Of a stretch of 64,000 bases of DNA, positions 23,665-33,236 are shown one piece after another (within the stretch, counting starts at the first letter, position 1; each line of letters opens with the position of its first letter). The position numbers were made by a program, and so were the translations under genes. The notes beneath the pieces were generated by a model. It saw nothing but the letters and a program-made list of their open reading frames with translations. It ran no database searches and had not been told where the DNA came from. This stretch comes from Chloroflexota bacterium. GTDB taxonomy: Bacteria; Chloroflexota; Limnocylindria; Limnocylindrales; CSP1-4. The DNA lies in assembly GCA_947475545.1 (NCBI GenBank), contig CANJLL010000002.1, forward strand, positions 80,950-144,949, written 5' to 3'.

Positions 23665-25585
23665 CCGTCGACTCGTAGGCGGCCGGCGTCTCCGCGGCCT
23701 TGCGGACCGCTGACCTCGGTCGCTCCGTCCGGCTGAGGAAGAAGTCGCGCGTCGGCGTGTCCATGAAGTACACGTAGCACCCGCGGAGCCCTCTCGTCAG
23801 GAGGACGCGGTACGTGCTCTTGACGAAGGCCATGAACTCATCGTCAGAGACCCCGCGGCGCACGATGCGGTCGCGGGATTCATGAGGCTGGCCGACCCAT
23901 CCTCCGCCCGCCGGTCGATAGACAAGGTCGGGGCCCACGATGACGCCGACGTAGTCGAATTCGAAGCCCTGGGCGGTGTAGACACAGCCCACTTGCTCGA
24001 TGCCGCCCTTGTCACTCGCCCAGAAGTCCGACTTCGGGATGCCGGGCCCAAGCCGGCTCGCCTCGGCCTTGGCGTTCCAGGGCATCGACCAGTCCCCAAC
24101 TTTGACGTCGCCGACGAGGTTGCCAGCCGGGTCCGGATCGGACCAGGGCCAGCAGAAGCCAGCCACCAGGCGTGCGGTTGCGCCTTCCGCGGCTCGCAGC
24201 CGGATCAGCCGATCGAGCTCCGGCGCGGCATCGACGATCCGGAAGTCAAAGTCGTCGTCCATCGGCCAGAGCACTTGGGGTGTCCGGGCAAGCTCCAGGG
24301 TGTTGTCGACCCACCGGATGAACGAATCCGAGCCGTTGGAGCGGAACTGCGCCTGGAGCTCGAACTCGCGGACCTCGAGGCCCCGCTTGGCTGCAGTCTC
24401 CCAAATGAGATCGGTGCTGCCGACCTCGCCGGGGCGCACGACCTGCAGGTCATCGATGAAGAAGACCGAAACCCGGGTCGAATCGAGGATGTCGTCGATC
24501 TGCGACTTGCCCGTTCGCGCCTTCGCCGGCGTGAAGCGGCTCGTGCTGATCGTGCGAATGCGGTGTGCCTCGTCCAGGACGACGACGTCCAGGGGCTCGG
24601 TGACAGTAGCGGTGTCGCGGAAGTACTTGAAGAGCGCCCCGGCTCGCGTGCCAACGAGCTTGCGCAGGTTCTCGGTGAAGGCCTTCGAGCCCGTCACGTG
24701 GAGCGTCTGGACGCCCAGCGACGCAAGCTCCGCTATGAGGTTGACGGCCATCACGGACTTCCCCGTGCCGGGTCCCCCCGCGACGATGAAGGCCACCGGG
24801 TGCTTGTTCTGGCCGGCGGCCTTGACCTCGTCCATGATCGCGTTGTATGCGACCTGCTGTTCGTCGAGCAGCGTGAAGACCGGCTCGTTCCGGATGACCC
24901 GCGCGACGTGGTCCAAGAGACGCTTGTGCGGGCGGAAGGTCGAGTTCGCCACCCGGTTCAGGATTGAGCCGTCATCCGGGCCGGCCACGCGCGCATCCAG
25001 GTAGGTGGCCAAGGCGTTCACCTGATCGCCCGTGAAGGATGGGTTGGTGGCGAGGAGGGGCGAGAAGCCCGCGCCGAAGAGCGGCGACGTGGGGTCGTGC
25101 TTGGCGAAATGGAGGTAGGCGCAAGCATCGAGGGCAATCGTGCCTTCGGAGAAGGCGACGTGGGTGTCCTGGAGATACCGCTGGTACTGGGCGACCTGGC
25201 GCGAGGGGTGGAGGTGGTCGATGTCGCGACCACCCATGTTCACGACGACGCAATCGGTGATGTTCGAGTGCTGGACGGCCGTCCACTGCTTCAGCTCAAC
25301 GATGACCGCGGCATCGCCAACCTGCGGGTTTGACCCCGTGATCATCACGTCGAGCCGCTTGGAGGACAGGGGAAGCTTGAGCTCGACGAGAACGCCCTGG
25401 TCACGGAGGTCGGCGACCTGCAGGACGTTGGCCATGGCCGACAGCGAGTTGCGCCACGACTGGATCTCGGACAACCCGGGCTTGTAGCGGAACTCCTGGA
25501 AGAACCGGTCGGTCAGGAGCGTGGCCATGCGGTTCTGTGCCGCGTCGGCCAGGAACTGGTCGCTGGTGCCCTGGTAGAGGTGCAT
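23654..25585 (-). CDS. DUF2075 helicase with N-terminal nuclease-like domain
   Basis: A 643-residue protein. Residues ~60-110 hold a restriction-nuclease-like strand pattern (LDVMITGSNPQVGDAAVIVE, then LKQW: D...ExK). From ~265 the SF1-type ATPase of the DUF2075/Schlafen-helicase group begins: Walker A VAGGPGTGKS, LDEAHRIRT as Walker B, ELQAQFRSNGSD as arginine-finger-like motif, YTAQGFEFDYVGVIVG and YRVLLTRGLRGCYVYF. Many relatives belong to antiphage or restriction contexts. A coupled 5'-nucleotidase gene follows; no methyltransferase is seen. Confidence 0.85.
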   Translation of the reverse strand: MHLYQGTSDQFLADAAQNRMATLLTDRFFQEFRYKPGLSEIQSWRNSLSAMANVLQVADLRDQGVLVELKLPLSSKRLDVMITGSNPQVGDAAVIVELKQWTAVQHSNITDCVVVNMGGRDIDHLHPSRQVAQYQRYLQDTHVAFSEGTIALDACAYLHFAKHDPTSPLFGAGFSPLLATNPSFTGDQVNALATYLDARVAGPDDGSILNRVANSTFRPHKRLLDHVARVIRNEPVFTLLDEQQVAYNAIMDEVKAAGQNKHPVAFIVAGGPGTGKSVMAVNLIAELASLGVQTLHVTGSKAFTENLRKLVGTRAGALFKYFRDTATVTEPLDVVVLDEAHRIRTISTSRFTPAKARTGKSQIDDILDSTRVSVFFIDDLQVVRPGEVGSTDLIWETAAKRGLEVREFELQAQFRSNGSDSFIRWVDNTLELARTPQVLWPMDDDFDFRIVDAAPELDRLIRLRAAEGATARLVAGFCWPWSDPDPAGNLVGDVKVGDWSMPWNAKAEASRLGPGIPKSDFWASDKGGIEQVGCVYTAQGFEFDYVGVIVGPDLVYRPAGGGWVGQPHESRDRIVRRGVSDDEFMAFVKSTYRVLLTRGLRGCYVYFMDTPTRDFFLSRTERPRSAVRKAAETPAAYESTDEP

Positions 25586-26007
25586 CGGGTAGGTTCAACC
25601 AGCTTCGTGTAGCTGCGCTCACTGTCTTGGAGGCACCGAGGCAGCGCCTAACCGACTATACGCGGGCAGTGTCCGCGCGCAGCACCGGCGGCTGCCGCAT
25701 CACGTGGAGACAAGGGTCGAAGCCCAGCGCAGCCCAGAAGCCCCAAGGACCCTGGGTGTGCGTGTGGGTGGACAAGGTTGGCCAGGGCGATCCGCCGCTA
25801 TTCCACCTACACGTGTTGGGCGGCGATGGACGGCGGAGCCTCCTGGAGTGAGCCTGTGAGAAGCGCTACTACGGAGGGATCGTTCCTGGTCGCGAGGTAC
25901 CTCGAGGCGCCGGGGATCAGACGCTACTCGGAGACGAGGCGCTCGACAGGAGTTGAGAACTGGGCCGGCGTCACTAGAACGGCCCTGCCCTCGCGCCACC
26001 GAGGTGC
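25586..26007. other. Intergenic, no recognisable gene
   Basis: Both strands contain only short or compositionally odd frames. Nothing matches a family I know, and no clear hairpin or repeat is seen. It lies upstream of the DUF2075 gene and downstream of the PARG-like gene. Confidence 0.5.
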
Positions 26008-27021
26008 TCAATCGCGCCAGCGGAATCCGAGTCCGGCGAGGGCGCCGACCAGCTCGCCGCAGCGAATTCCTGGCTCCGGCACCAGCTCACCAAAGAGACG
26101 GCGGGCCTCCGTGACCGGCCCAGCGGACGGCTCGAAGCCCTCTGTGAAGCCCTCGTAGTAGACGAGTTGGTCCACCCCCGCGAGGGAGGCCGCGGCCAGC
26201 TGGAGGACAGCCATGAGCACGCGATCACCGCGGAAGGCTCCGCCGCCCCAGTGCCCGGTGTGGATGATGGTCGCAGCGGCCCCAACGGTCACTCTCGCCT
26301 CGACCACCGCCGCACGGAACCCGCTGTACGCCGAGGAGAGCGTCCATTCGATCTGGTCACGCGTGTACGGCGCACCCCGATGGCTTTGGGCTGCGATCGC
26401 CAGGATGTTCGAGATGGTGGGCGGGACGAGCCGTGTGGCTGCCTTGGCCACGACGTCGGGCGTCGCGGCGCGGAAGCTCCGGCTGTAGAGACCATCCGGG
26501 CGACCGGCAGCAGCGTCCGGCTGGGTGTCGAGGCGCACGCGACGTTCTGCCCCGCGGACGAGGCCGGGTGCCGGGCGCTCGTCGACGACCGTCCGCGCGA
26601 TCGCGCCCTCGGCCAAGAGCGCCTCGCGGACCGATGCGAGCACGGGATGCTCAGCAACCTGGAGCTCATCCTGGGCTGCTGAGCCCCCGGCATACCAGCC
26701 GAACAAGGGCTGAGCGGCGAAGTTGAGGTGCCAGACGAATGCCCCCGGCAGGGCGGGCTCCGACGCGTAGTCGAAGAAGCCCGGGGCCTGGCTGAGGACT
26801 CCCGGCGCCAGCGCGAGAAGTCGTTCGGGGAGCAGCAGCTCCGGCCAGCGCGAGTACTGGATCTGGCCGGCGATCGTGGAGCCGGGCGGGCAGGCGATTT
26901 CGAACACGACCTGCTTGTTCGAGTTGGTCCAGCGAGGCGGGTGGGCGGCCATCAGTCGCGCGGCATCCCAGGAGCGCCGCTCGACAGGAGCCTCCGCGGT
27001 CAGGTCGTCAGAACTCCGCAC
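26008..27021 (-). CDS. PARG-like macrodomain protein (possible ADP-ribose glycohydrolase)
   Basis: In this 337-residue protein two segments match eukaryotic PARG from memory. LNFAAQPLF followed by YAGGSAAQDELQ and EHPVL aligns without gaps to the PARG catalytic stretch ending in QEE; the second Glu, the catalytic one, is kept and the first is Asp. HTGHWGGGAFRGDRVLMAVL aligns to the conserved TGNWGxGAFGGD block. The GGG loop itself is diverged. It would hydrolyse ADP-ribose modifications if active. GTG 27021 start. Neighbours are a DUF2075 helicase and YhaN/YhaO; no ART or DarT gene is seen in the window. Confidence 0.6.
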   Translation of the reverse strand: MRSSDDLTAEAPVERRSWDAARLMAAHPPRWTNSNKQVVFEIACPPGSTIAGQIQYSRWPELLLPERLLALAPGVLSQAPGFFDYASEPALPGAFVWHLNFAAQPLFGWYAGGSAAQDELQVAEHPVLASVREALLAEGAIARTVVDERPAPGLVRGAERRVRLDTQPDAAAGRPDGLYSRSFRAATPDVVAKAATRLVPPTISNILAIAAQSHRGAPYTRDQIEWTLSSAYSGFRAAVVEARVTVGAAATIIHTGHWGGGAFRGDRVLMAVLQLAAASLAGVDQLVYYEGFTEGFEPSAGPVTEARRLFGELVPEPGIRCGELVGALAGLGFRWRD

Positions 27022-27100
27022 GACTTGCGCTCCCTGCTCAGCCAGCGACCACGATTTGCAGCCGCAGAAACGCCCCGGATCACTCGGAGCCTCCGTAACC

Positions 27101-30100
27101 TCACCCCCCGCCCGCCGCCGCCAGCGCGTCCGCCACCGTCCGGAGGCGAGGCAGCTGCAGTTCCAGGTCCGGCGTCAGCGGGACCTCGGGGTGGCAGGTG
27201 AAGTACAGGACCTGGTGGCGGGCGGCCAGGTCCGCGATGGACTTGGCGGCCAGCGCGGCCCGTTCGTTGTCAAAGTTCACGAGGATGTCGTCCATGACGA
27301 TGGGCAGCGGCTCGGCGTTCTGGGCAAAGTGCTCCAGCAGGCCAAAGCGGATGGCCAGGTAGAGCTGCTGGGCGGTGCCGGTGGACAGGTCTTCGATCGC
27401 CACGATGGTCCCGTCGCCGTGCTCCACGGCCTGCACCTGGCTGCCAACCGGCGCCACGATCCGGCGATAGCGGCCCGCCGTCCACTCGCGGAAGTACGCC
27501 TCGGCCGTCTTGAACACCGCCGGCCGGTGCTCCGCTTCGTAGGCGCTCCGGGCGCTGCTCAGCACGTGGCGGGCCACGCTGTAGGTGGCCCACTCCACGG
27601 CCTTGGCATCCAGCCGGGCCTGCAGGTCCTCGCCGGCCTGGCGGTCGGTGGTGGCGGCCACGTCCTTCTCCATCCGATCCACGGCGTCCCGCAGCTCCCC
27701 TACCCGCTCGTTCAGGCCGGTCAGTCGCGCCTCCAGCTCCTCGCTGGTGATCCGGCACTCGGCATACGCCGCCTCTGCGCGGCCGACGTCGTCCAGGGAT
27801 TCCAGCTCCTCGCGAAGCCGCTCCAGCGCCTGCCCGGGACCGGACAGGGTCTGGAGGTTGGTGGTGCCCGCGTCAACCACCGCGTCAAGCTGCCGGGCCC
27901 GGTCGGAGATGGCGATGCGATCGCGCAGCGCAACGCTGTCCGGGACGCCCTGCTGCAGGAGCAGATCGGCGAGGGCCCCCTGGGCCGCATCGGCGTCGTC
28001 CTGGGCCCGGCGCCCCGCCTCCTCCAGCCGTCCTGCCGTCCGGAGCGCCTCGTCGCGCTGGCCGGCGGCGGCCACGGCGGTGTCACGAAGGCCCGCCAGC
28101 TGGGCCAGGATGCGCTCCAGCCCGGGCTGATCCTGCGGCGTGACGCCCCCGATGGGCACGTCCAGCTCCCCGGCCTGGCCAACCACCAGCTCAAAGAACC
28201 GGGTGTGCTCGTCGCTGAGCTGGTCCGCCAGGACCCGGCTTGCCTCCCGAGTGCGCATGGGCTGCTTGGCGGCGGTGACGGCCGCCACGACGCGCGCGGC
28301 GGTCTCGCAGTCGATGCCGGGGTTCAGCCCATGGCCGGCAAGCCACTGGGCCCACTCCCCCTGCGCGGCGTCCTGCGCCGTGCGCATCTCCGCCACGCGC
28401 TCCGAGGCCTCTCCCAGCGCCTGCCGCCGGGCGGCGGCCTGGGTGCGGACGTCCGCGACCTGCACCGCGAGCCCCTGGGTCCGCGCGGCCCGAGCGCGGG
28501 CCTCGGCCAGCTGGCGTCCGAGCGCGTCGATCCCATCCGGGGTCGCACCGTCCGAGAGCCCCGCCGCTCGAGCGGCCTCCGCCACGCCGGCCTCGGCGGT
28601 GGCTGCGGCCACGTCCTGGCCTGCGGCGGCGACGAGGAGTGCCTCGGCCTCTTCGGCCAGGCGGACCGCTCGATCGCAGTGGGCAACCAGGTCGGCCAGC
28701 GCGGCGGCATCCGCGTCGGGCGCCAGCCCAACGGCCGCAGCCAACCCGGCCCGCTGCGCGCGGAGCCGGGCGATGGGCTCGGCCATCGCCACCGGTGATC
28801 CGGCGACCAACGGCTCCCCCTGGGGCCTGGTGCGCTGCCAGACCAGCACGGCACCCGCCAGGCCCAGGACCAGCGCACCCGCGGCCAGCAGTGGGCTCCC
28901 CAGCGCCGCCAGAACAACGGCAACCAGGATGCCGCCCAGCCCGATGACCAACGGAACCCAGGAGGGGGCTGCCGGCAATGGTTGCAGGACCGTGGGCGCC
29001 GGCAACGACGCCAGCATCTCCTCGCGCGCCATGACGTCCTGGAGCGACCGGACATCCCTGGCAACCTCGCGCCACGGACGCCCGGCCGGGCTGGCGGGAA
29101 CCGTGGCCGCCTTCGCGTCGGCGGTCGCCCTGGCCTGGGCGGCGACGCCGATCGCGTTGCTCCGGACCGCGACAGCCGTTCGCAGGTGCTCCAGGGCAGG
29201 CTGGAGGCGCTCGATGGGCGGCAGCGCGGCCGCCTCGTCCTTGATGGCCTGGATCTCGCCGTCGAGTCGCTCGGCGTCCCGCCCCAGCGTGGCGACGGCC
29301 CGTTCCAGCTCGGCGCGCGCTGCCTCCGCCCCGGCCAGTGCCTTGTCCGCCCGATCCAGCAGGAGGCGGAAGTGGCCGGTGATCGCCGTCTCCACCGCGA
29401 CGGAGTCGTCGAACGACTCGACCCGCCCCTCGGTCCAGTCCGGACCCAGCCGGCGCAGCGCCTCGCTCAGCTCCCGCTTCTGGGTCTCCACGTCCCGCGT
29501 GACGGTCTCGAGCTGCTTGCTCCGCTCGCGATCCCGGATGGCGTCTCGGGCCAGCTCCTCCAGGGTCGCACGGTGATCCAGCACGACGGGATCCACGCGG
29601 ATTCCCTCGATGGTCCGGCGCTGAACGGCGAGCTCCTCGGTGGCCTGGACCAGCCGATCCTGCGCTTCCTGGCTCCGGGCCTCGACCCTGACGAGGTCCG
29701 TGACGACGCCGGCATCCAGGATCGACACGGTGCCCAGCTGGGCCCGCTCCGCCATGGCGTCTCGCACCTGGATCCACGACGGCCAGGCCTTGATGTGGCG
29801 GTCATGCCGGCGCAGATCCTCGGCGCTGGCCCGCTGCTCGTCCATGGCCCGCTGGCGCCCCTGCTCGGCGTCCTTGAGGGACCGGACCGTCTCGGCGTAC
29901 TCCTCCGGGAGATCGCGGCCCAGGCGCGCATTGACCTCCTCCAGCTTGCGGAGGAGGCCGTTGATGACGGGGGTGCTGCCGCCACTCTTGAACAGCTCCG
30001 CCGCCTTGGCGCCCAGGCGGTTTTCCGCGTCGATGGCCGACACCGACCCCAGGCCCAGGCCGGCGCCGTAGATCCGGGCGGAGACCTGGTCGTTCGTCAG

Positions 30101-30502
30101 GCTCCCGAAGGCCGCGAGCTCCGCCAGGCCAAAGGCGAAGACGTTCTGATAGAGCGTCAAGTCGACGCCCTGCAGCAGGCGGGAAAGCTCCTCCGAACCA
30201 CGGTCGACGCCGTCCTCGCCCAGCACCTTGACCACACCCTGGCCGCCGCGCTCGCCGTGGCGCTCGATTCTCATGAGCCGGCCATCGGCCATGCGGACGG
30301 TCAGGCGCCCCCCGCGCCGGCCCCCTGCCATGGCGGCGTAGCGCCTGGTGTCGAAGCCAAACAGCATGGCGCGAACAAACGCCAGCAGCGATGTCTTGCC
30401 CGCCTCGTTCAGCCCACGCACGAGTGTGAGTCCGGGTGCCGGCACCAGCGTCTTCTGGCTGATGAGGCCAAACCCGTCGACATGGATCTCTTCGATGCGC
30501 AT
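27101..30502 (-). CDS. yhaN: YhaN-type SMC-like ATPase
   Basis: A 1133-residue Rad50/SMC-like protein. The N-terminal P-loop is GLNEAGKTSLLAF, with HVDGFGLIS before it. Long coiled coils follow, interrupted near residues ~510-550 by a strongly hydrophobic stretch (WVPLVIGLGGILVAVVLAAL) that looks like one or two membrane segments, typical of YhaN. The C-terminal half has the signature DLSTGTAQQLYLAIRFGLL and Walker B PIVMDDILVNFD. It works with the YhaO nuclease encoded 5 bp upstream, a Mre11-Rad50-like pair acting on DNA ends. Confidence 0.88.
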   Translation of the reverse strand: MRIEEIHVDGFGLISQKTLVPAPGLTLVRGLNEAGKTSLLAFVRAMLFGFDTRRYAAMAGGRRGGRLTVRMADGRLMRIERHGERGGQGVVKVLGEDGVDRGSEELSRLLQGVDLTLYQNVFAFGLAELAAFGSLTNDQVSARIYGAGLGLGSVSAIDAENRLGAKAAELFKSGGSTPVINGLLRKLEEVNARLGRDLPEEYAETVRSLKDAEQGRQRAMDEQRASAEDLRRHDRHIKAWPSWIQVRDAMAERAQLGTVSILDAGVVTDLVRVEARSQEAQDRLVQATEELAVQRRTIEGIRVDPVVLDHRATLEELARDAIRDRERSKQLETVTRDVETQKRELSEALRRLGPDWTEGRVESFDDSVAVETAITGHFRLLLDRADKALAGAEAARAELERAVATLGRDAERLDGEIQAIKDEAAALPPIERLQPALEHLRTAVAVRSNAIGVAAQARATADAKAATVPASPAGRPWREVARDVRSLQDVMAREEMLASLPAPTVLQPLPAAPSWVPLVIGLGGILVAVVLAALGSPLLAAGALVLGLAGAVLVWQRTRPQGEPLVAGSPVAMAEPIARLRAQRAGLAAAVGLAPDADAAALADLVAHCDRAVRLAEEAEALLVAAAGQDVAAATAEAGVAEAARAAGLSDGATPDGIDALGRQLAEARARAARTQGLAVQVADVRTQAAARRQALGEASERVAEMRTAQDAAQGEWAQWLAGHGLNPGIDCETAARVVAAVTAAKQPMRTREASRVLADQLSDEHTRFFELVVGQAGELDVPIGGVTPQDQPGLERILAQLAGLRDTAVAAAGQRDEALRTAGRLEEAGRRAQDDADAAQGALADLLLQQGVPDSVALRDRIAISDRARQLDAVVDAGTTNLQTLSGPGQALERLREELESLDDVGRAEAAYAECRITSEELEARLTGLNERVGELRDAVDRMEKDVAATTDRQAGEDLQARLDAKAVEWATYSVARHVLSSARSAYEAEHRPAVFKTAEAYFREWTAGRYRRIVAPVGSQVQAVEHGDGTIVAIEDLSTGTAQQLYLAIRFGLLEHFAQNAEPLPIVMDDILVNFDNERAALAAKSIADLAARHQVLYFTCHPEVPLTPDLELQLPRLRTVADALAAAGGG

Positions 30503-30507
30503 GGCCC

Positions 30508-31821
30508 CTACCCCTCGTCCGCCAGGCGGTCCACGACAAGCGCCTCGGCGGCGTCCAGCACCGCCACCAAGTCGGCCCCGTGCGGGCGGTGCGCCCTGAG
30601 GGGGGACCGCGCGCGGGTATTCGCGTACAGGTCGTCGAGCACCCTGTCCAGCCCGCCCGCCCGCCCCTCGGCCGCGTCGGCCGTCCCACCGCCGGCGCCA
30701 CCGGCGTCGCTCGCGAGCAGATCCGCTCGGGTGGTCGCGAACAGTCGCAGCACGCCCCCGAGGAAGTCATCCGCCTGCCGCCGGGCCTCGATGTCCATCT
30801 CGGGCCGCGTGGCGTTGCGCAGGGACTCCACCCAGGCAAAGGGGGAGGCCGATCCCAGGTTCTCCCGGCTGACCTGGAGGATGCCGTTGAGCGTCCCCGG
30901 CTGCAGCAGCTCCCGGTGCATGGGCCCGCGGCCGGTGAGGGTGACGCGCGCGACCACCGACCGCTCGGCCGTGGAACGCGCCTGGTCCACCGCGCCGGTC
31001 ACCGCGTCCGCGATCCCCTCCTCGGTGGTGATCCCGGCGATGGCGACGGACAGGAGCTGCCAGCGAACCTCGTCGACGGCCTTGAACTCCGGCAGGATCT
31101 CGCCGGAGTCCTTGACGGTCACCAGGTAGCAGCCACGAGGCTCCGTCTCGCCGGGGTCGCGGCCCTGCGGGTTGCCGCAGTAGACGGCGGTGGGGCGCTC
31201 GGCCGAGAGGACCTGGTGTCGATGGATGTGGCCCAGCGCCCAGTAGTCCATCCCGGACCGGCGCAGGTCGTCCAGCGTGCACGGGGCGTAGTTGCCTGCC
31301 GAGAGGTCCCCGCCGACGTTGGCGTGGAGCAGCCCCACGGCGAACGGGGCGTCGGCGTCCTTGCTGAACCTGGCGGCAAGGTTGTCCTTGACGTCCCGGA
31401 CGCGGTAGCCGATGCCGTAGATGCGGGCGATCTCCTGGCCGTCGCGCACGACCGGCATGGCCTCCACCCGGCTGGTGCTGAAGCGATGGGCGAGCTCCGG
31501 CCAGGTGACCGCCGGGATGCGACCGCTCTCGTGGTCGTGGTTGCCGGTGACGACGAACGACGGGATCCCGGCATCGGCCAGGCGCCGGAGTCCGTCCCGG
31601 AAGTGCACCTGGCCCTGCAGCGTCCGGTTGGAGTTCTCGAACGCATCGCCGGCGACCAGGAAGAAGTCCACGCGCTCCTCCAGGGCCAGGTCGACGACGC
31701 GCCGCCACGCGGTCAGGGTTGAGTCGCGGAGGATGGCGCCGATGGCTGGCGGCACGTCGGTGCTGATGCCAACAAATGGGCTGTCCAGGTGCAGGTCGCC
31801 TGTGTGCAGAAACCGGAACAC
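30508..31821 (-). CDS. yhaO: YhaO/SbcD-type metallophosphoesterase nuclease
   Basis: A 437-residue calcineurin-like nuclease with all metal motifs: HTGDLHLDSPF, VAGDAFENSN, VTGNHDHES, GLLHANVGG and ALGHIHRHQ. The rest forms the cap and the region that binds the ATPase. GTG 31821 start. It is the first gene of the yhaO-yhaN pair. The space to the next gene upstream (31822-31994) is very GC-rich, with short imperfect repeats of ACGCTGGCCGCC, and no gene. Confidence 0.9.
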   Translation of the reverse strand: MFRFLHTGDLHLDSPFVGISTDVPPAIGAILRDSTLTAWRRVVDLALEERVDFFLVAGDAFENSNRTLQGQVHFRDGLRRLADAGIPSFVVTGNHDHESGRIPAVTWPELAHRFSTSRVEAMPVVRDGQEIARIYGIGYRVRDVKDNLAARFSKDADAPFAVGLLHANVGGDLSAGNYAPCTLDDLRRSGMDYWALGHIHRHQVLSAERPTAVYCGNPQGRDPGETEPRGCYLVTVKDSGEILPEFKAVDEVRWQLLSVAIAGITTEEGIADAVTGAVDQARSTAERSVVARVTLTGRGPMHRELLQPGTLNGILQVSRENLGSASPFAWVESLRNATRPEMDIEARRQADDFLGGVLRLFATTRADLLASDAGGAGGGTADAAEGRAGGLDRVLDDLYANTRARSPLRAHRPHGADLVAVLDAAEALVVDRLADEG

Positions 31822-31994
31822 GTCAATCCCTCCCCGGGTGCGATACGACCTTCACGAGACCACCCGCGCCGGGCACATTGCCGATGACCGGCTCGCAGCC
31901 GCGCGGCCCGCAGGCGCGCGGCCCGGCCCAACGCTGGCCGCCACGCAACCCGAAGGCGCGTCCGGGCCCGCCCCCACGCTGGCCGCCGCGCCGC

Positions 31995-33236
31995 TCAGCT
32001 GCTTGGAGCACGAAACCCGATCCGGCGCTCCAGCGCCGAGCGCTCCCGGTCCACGGTGGGCAGGTCCGCCAACGTCATCTCCGCGAGCTCCGTGGTGTCG
32101 ATCCGGTCGTCCTGCAGCGCCCGCTGCGCCATGTTGGCGAAGGCCTGCTCGAACGTGGAGCGGACGAAGCGGGCGTTGCCGAAGTTGGCGGTCTGGCGCG
32201 CCTCGCCGAACAGGGAGGCCAGCCGGTCCGTCGCGTCGGGCGTCACCTGGATCTGCGCCTGCCCGGCCAGTGCCAGGAAGATCTGGACCAGCTCGGGGGT
32301 GTCGTAGTCGGGGAAGTCGATGTAATGGGTGAAGCGGCTCCGGAGGCCCGGGTTGGAGTCGATGAAGTCACGCATCAGCTCTGGATAGCCGGCAACGATG
32401 ACGGTGAGGTCCTGGCGGTGGTCCTCCATCAGCTTGACCAGCTCGGCGATGGCCTCGCCGCCAAAGTCCACCCGGTCGGAGCCGGCGAGCGAATACGCCT
32501 CGTCGATGAACAGCACGCCGCCGAGGGAGCGCTTCACCACGTCCTGCACCTTCAGCGCGGTCTGGCCGACGTAGCCGGCGACCAGGTCGGCCCGGGAGGC
32601 CTCCACGAGATGGCCCCGACTGGCGATGCCGATGGTGTTGTACAGGCGCGCAATCAGCCGGGCCACGGTGGTCTTGCCGGTCCCGGGCTCCCCGGTGAAG
32701 ACCACGTGACGGCTTGGGCTCACCTCCGGCAGGCCGTTGGCACGGCGTTCGGCGTTCATGCGCTGCACGGCGAGCAGGCGGTGCACGGCGACCTTGACGG
32801 GCCCAAGCCCAACCAGGGCGTCCAGCTCGGCCAGCACCTGAGCGGTGGTCTCGCCGGCGACCGACGTGTGGGGATCGATCCTGGGCTCGGCGACCGCCGC
32901 CTGGTCCGCGGCCGGGGCCGATTCGACGGCGACCGAACCGCCGCCCGTAGCCCCCAGCAGCCGGCGACCCAGGTCGGCGCACACGGCGATGGCCTCGTCG
33001 GTGGACGTCAGCTTGTCCAGCTCTTGCTGCGCCAGCGCGGAGACCGTGGGGGTGACGGCAGCCGTGCCGGCCGGCTCCAGCAGGTGCCGGACCGCGGCCT
33101 TGTCGATGCCCGGCGGCACGCGCCCGTCCAGCGCGACCACGAGCCCCCAGAGCACGTGGCGCAGCTCCACCTCCGCGTGCGAGTGCGACTTGGCGCCGGC
33201 GATAGCTTCGTCCTGGACCTGCTCCCGGATGCTCAT
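31995..33236 (-). CDS. CbbX/EccA-type AAA+ ATPase
   Basis: A 413-residue AAA+ protein: a ~120-residue N-terminal helical region, then the CbbX/SpoVK/EccA ATPase core. Walker A is FTGEPGTGKTTVARLIA, then SRADLVAGYVGQTA (pore-loop region), Walker B GGVLFIDEAYSLAG, VIVAGYPELM, and NPGLRSRFTHYI with the arginine finger. EccA-like ATPases remodel substrates of type VII secretion and CbbX activates Rubisco; neither partner is present. Its start overlaps the stop of a YbjN-type chaperone gene (ATGA), so the two likely form one machine. Confidence 0.85.
   Translation of the reverse strand: MSIREQVQDEAIAGAKSHSHAEVELRHVLWGLVVALDGRVPPGIDKAAVRHLLEPAGTAAVTPTVSALAQQELDKLTSTDEAIAVCADLGRRLLGATGGGSVAVESAPAADQAAVAEPRIDPHTSVAGETTAQVLAELDALVGLGPVKVAVHRLLAVQRMNAERRANGLPEVSPSRHVVFTGEPGTGKTTVARLIARLYNTIGIASRGHLVEASRADLVAGYVGQTALKVQDVVKRSLGGVLFIDEAYSLAGSDRVDFGGEAIAELVKLMEDHRQDLTVIVAGYPELMRDFIDSNPGLRSRFTHYIDFPDYDTPELVQIFLALAGQAQIQVTPDATDRLASLFGEARQTANFGNARFVRSTFEQAFANMAQRALQDDRIDTTELAEMTLADLPTVDRERSALERRIGFRAPSS

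Noticed and set aside
26876..28798. 640-codon plus-strand frame opposite yhaN
   Set aside because: Shadow of the YhaN coding frame; no family match.
31822..31994. Functional repeats in the GC-rich gap after yhaO
   Set aside because: Only loose repetition of ACGCTGGCCGCC; explained by base composition.
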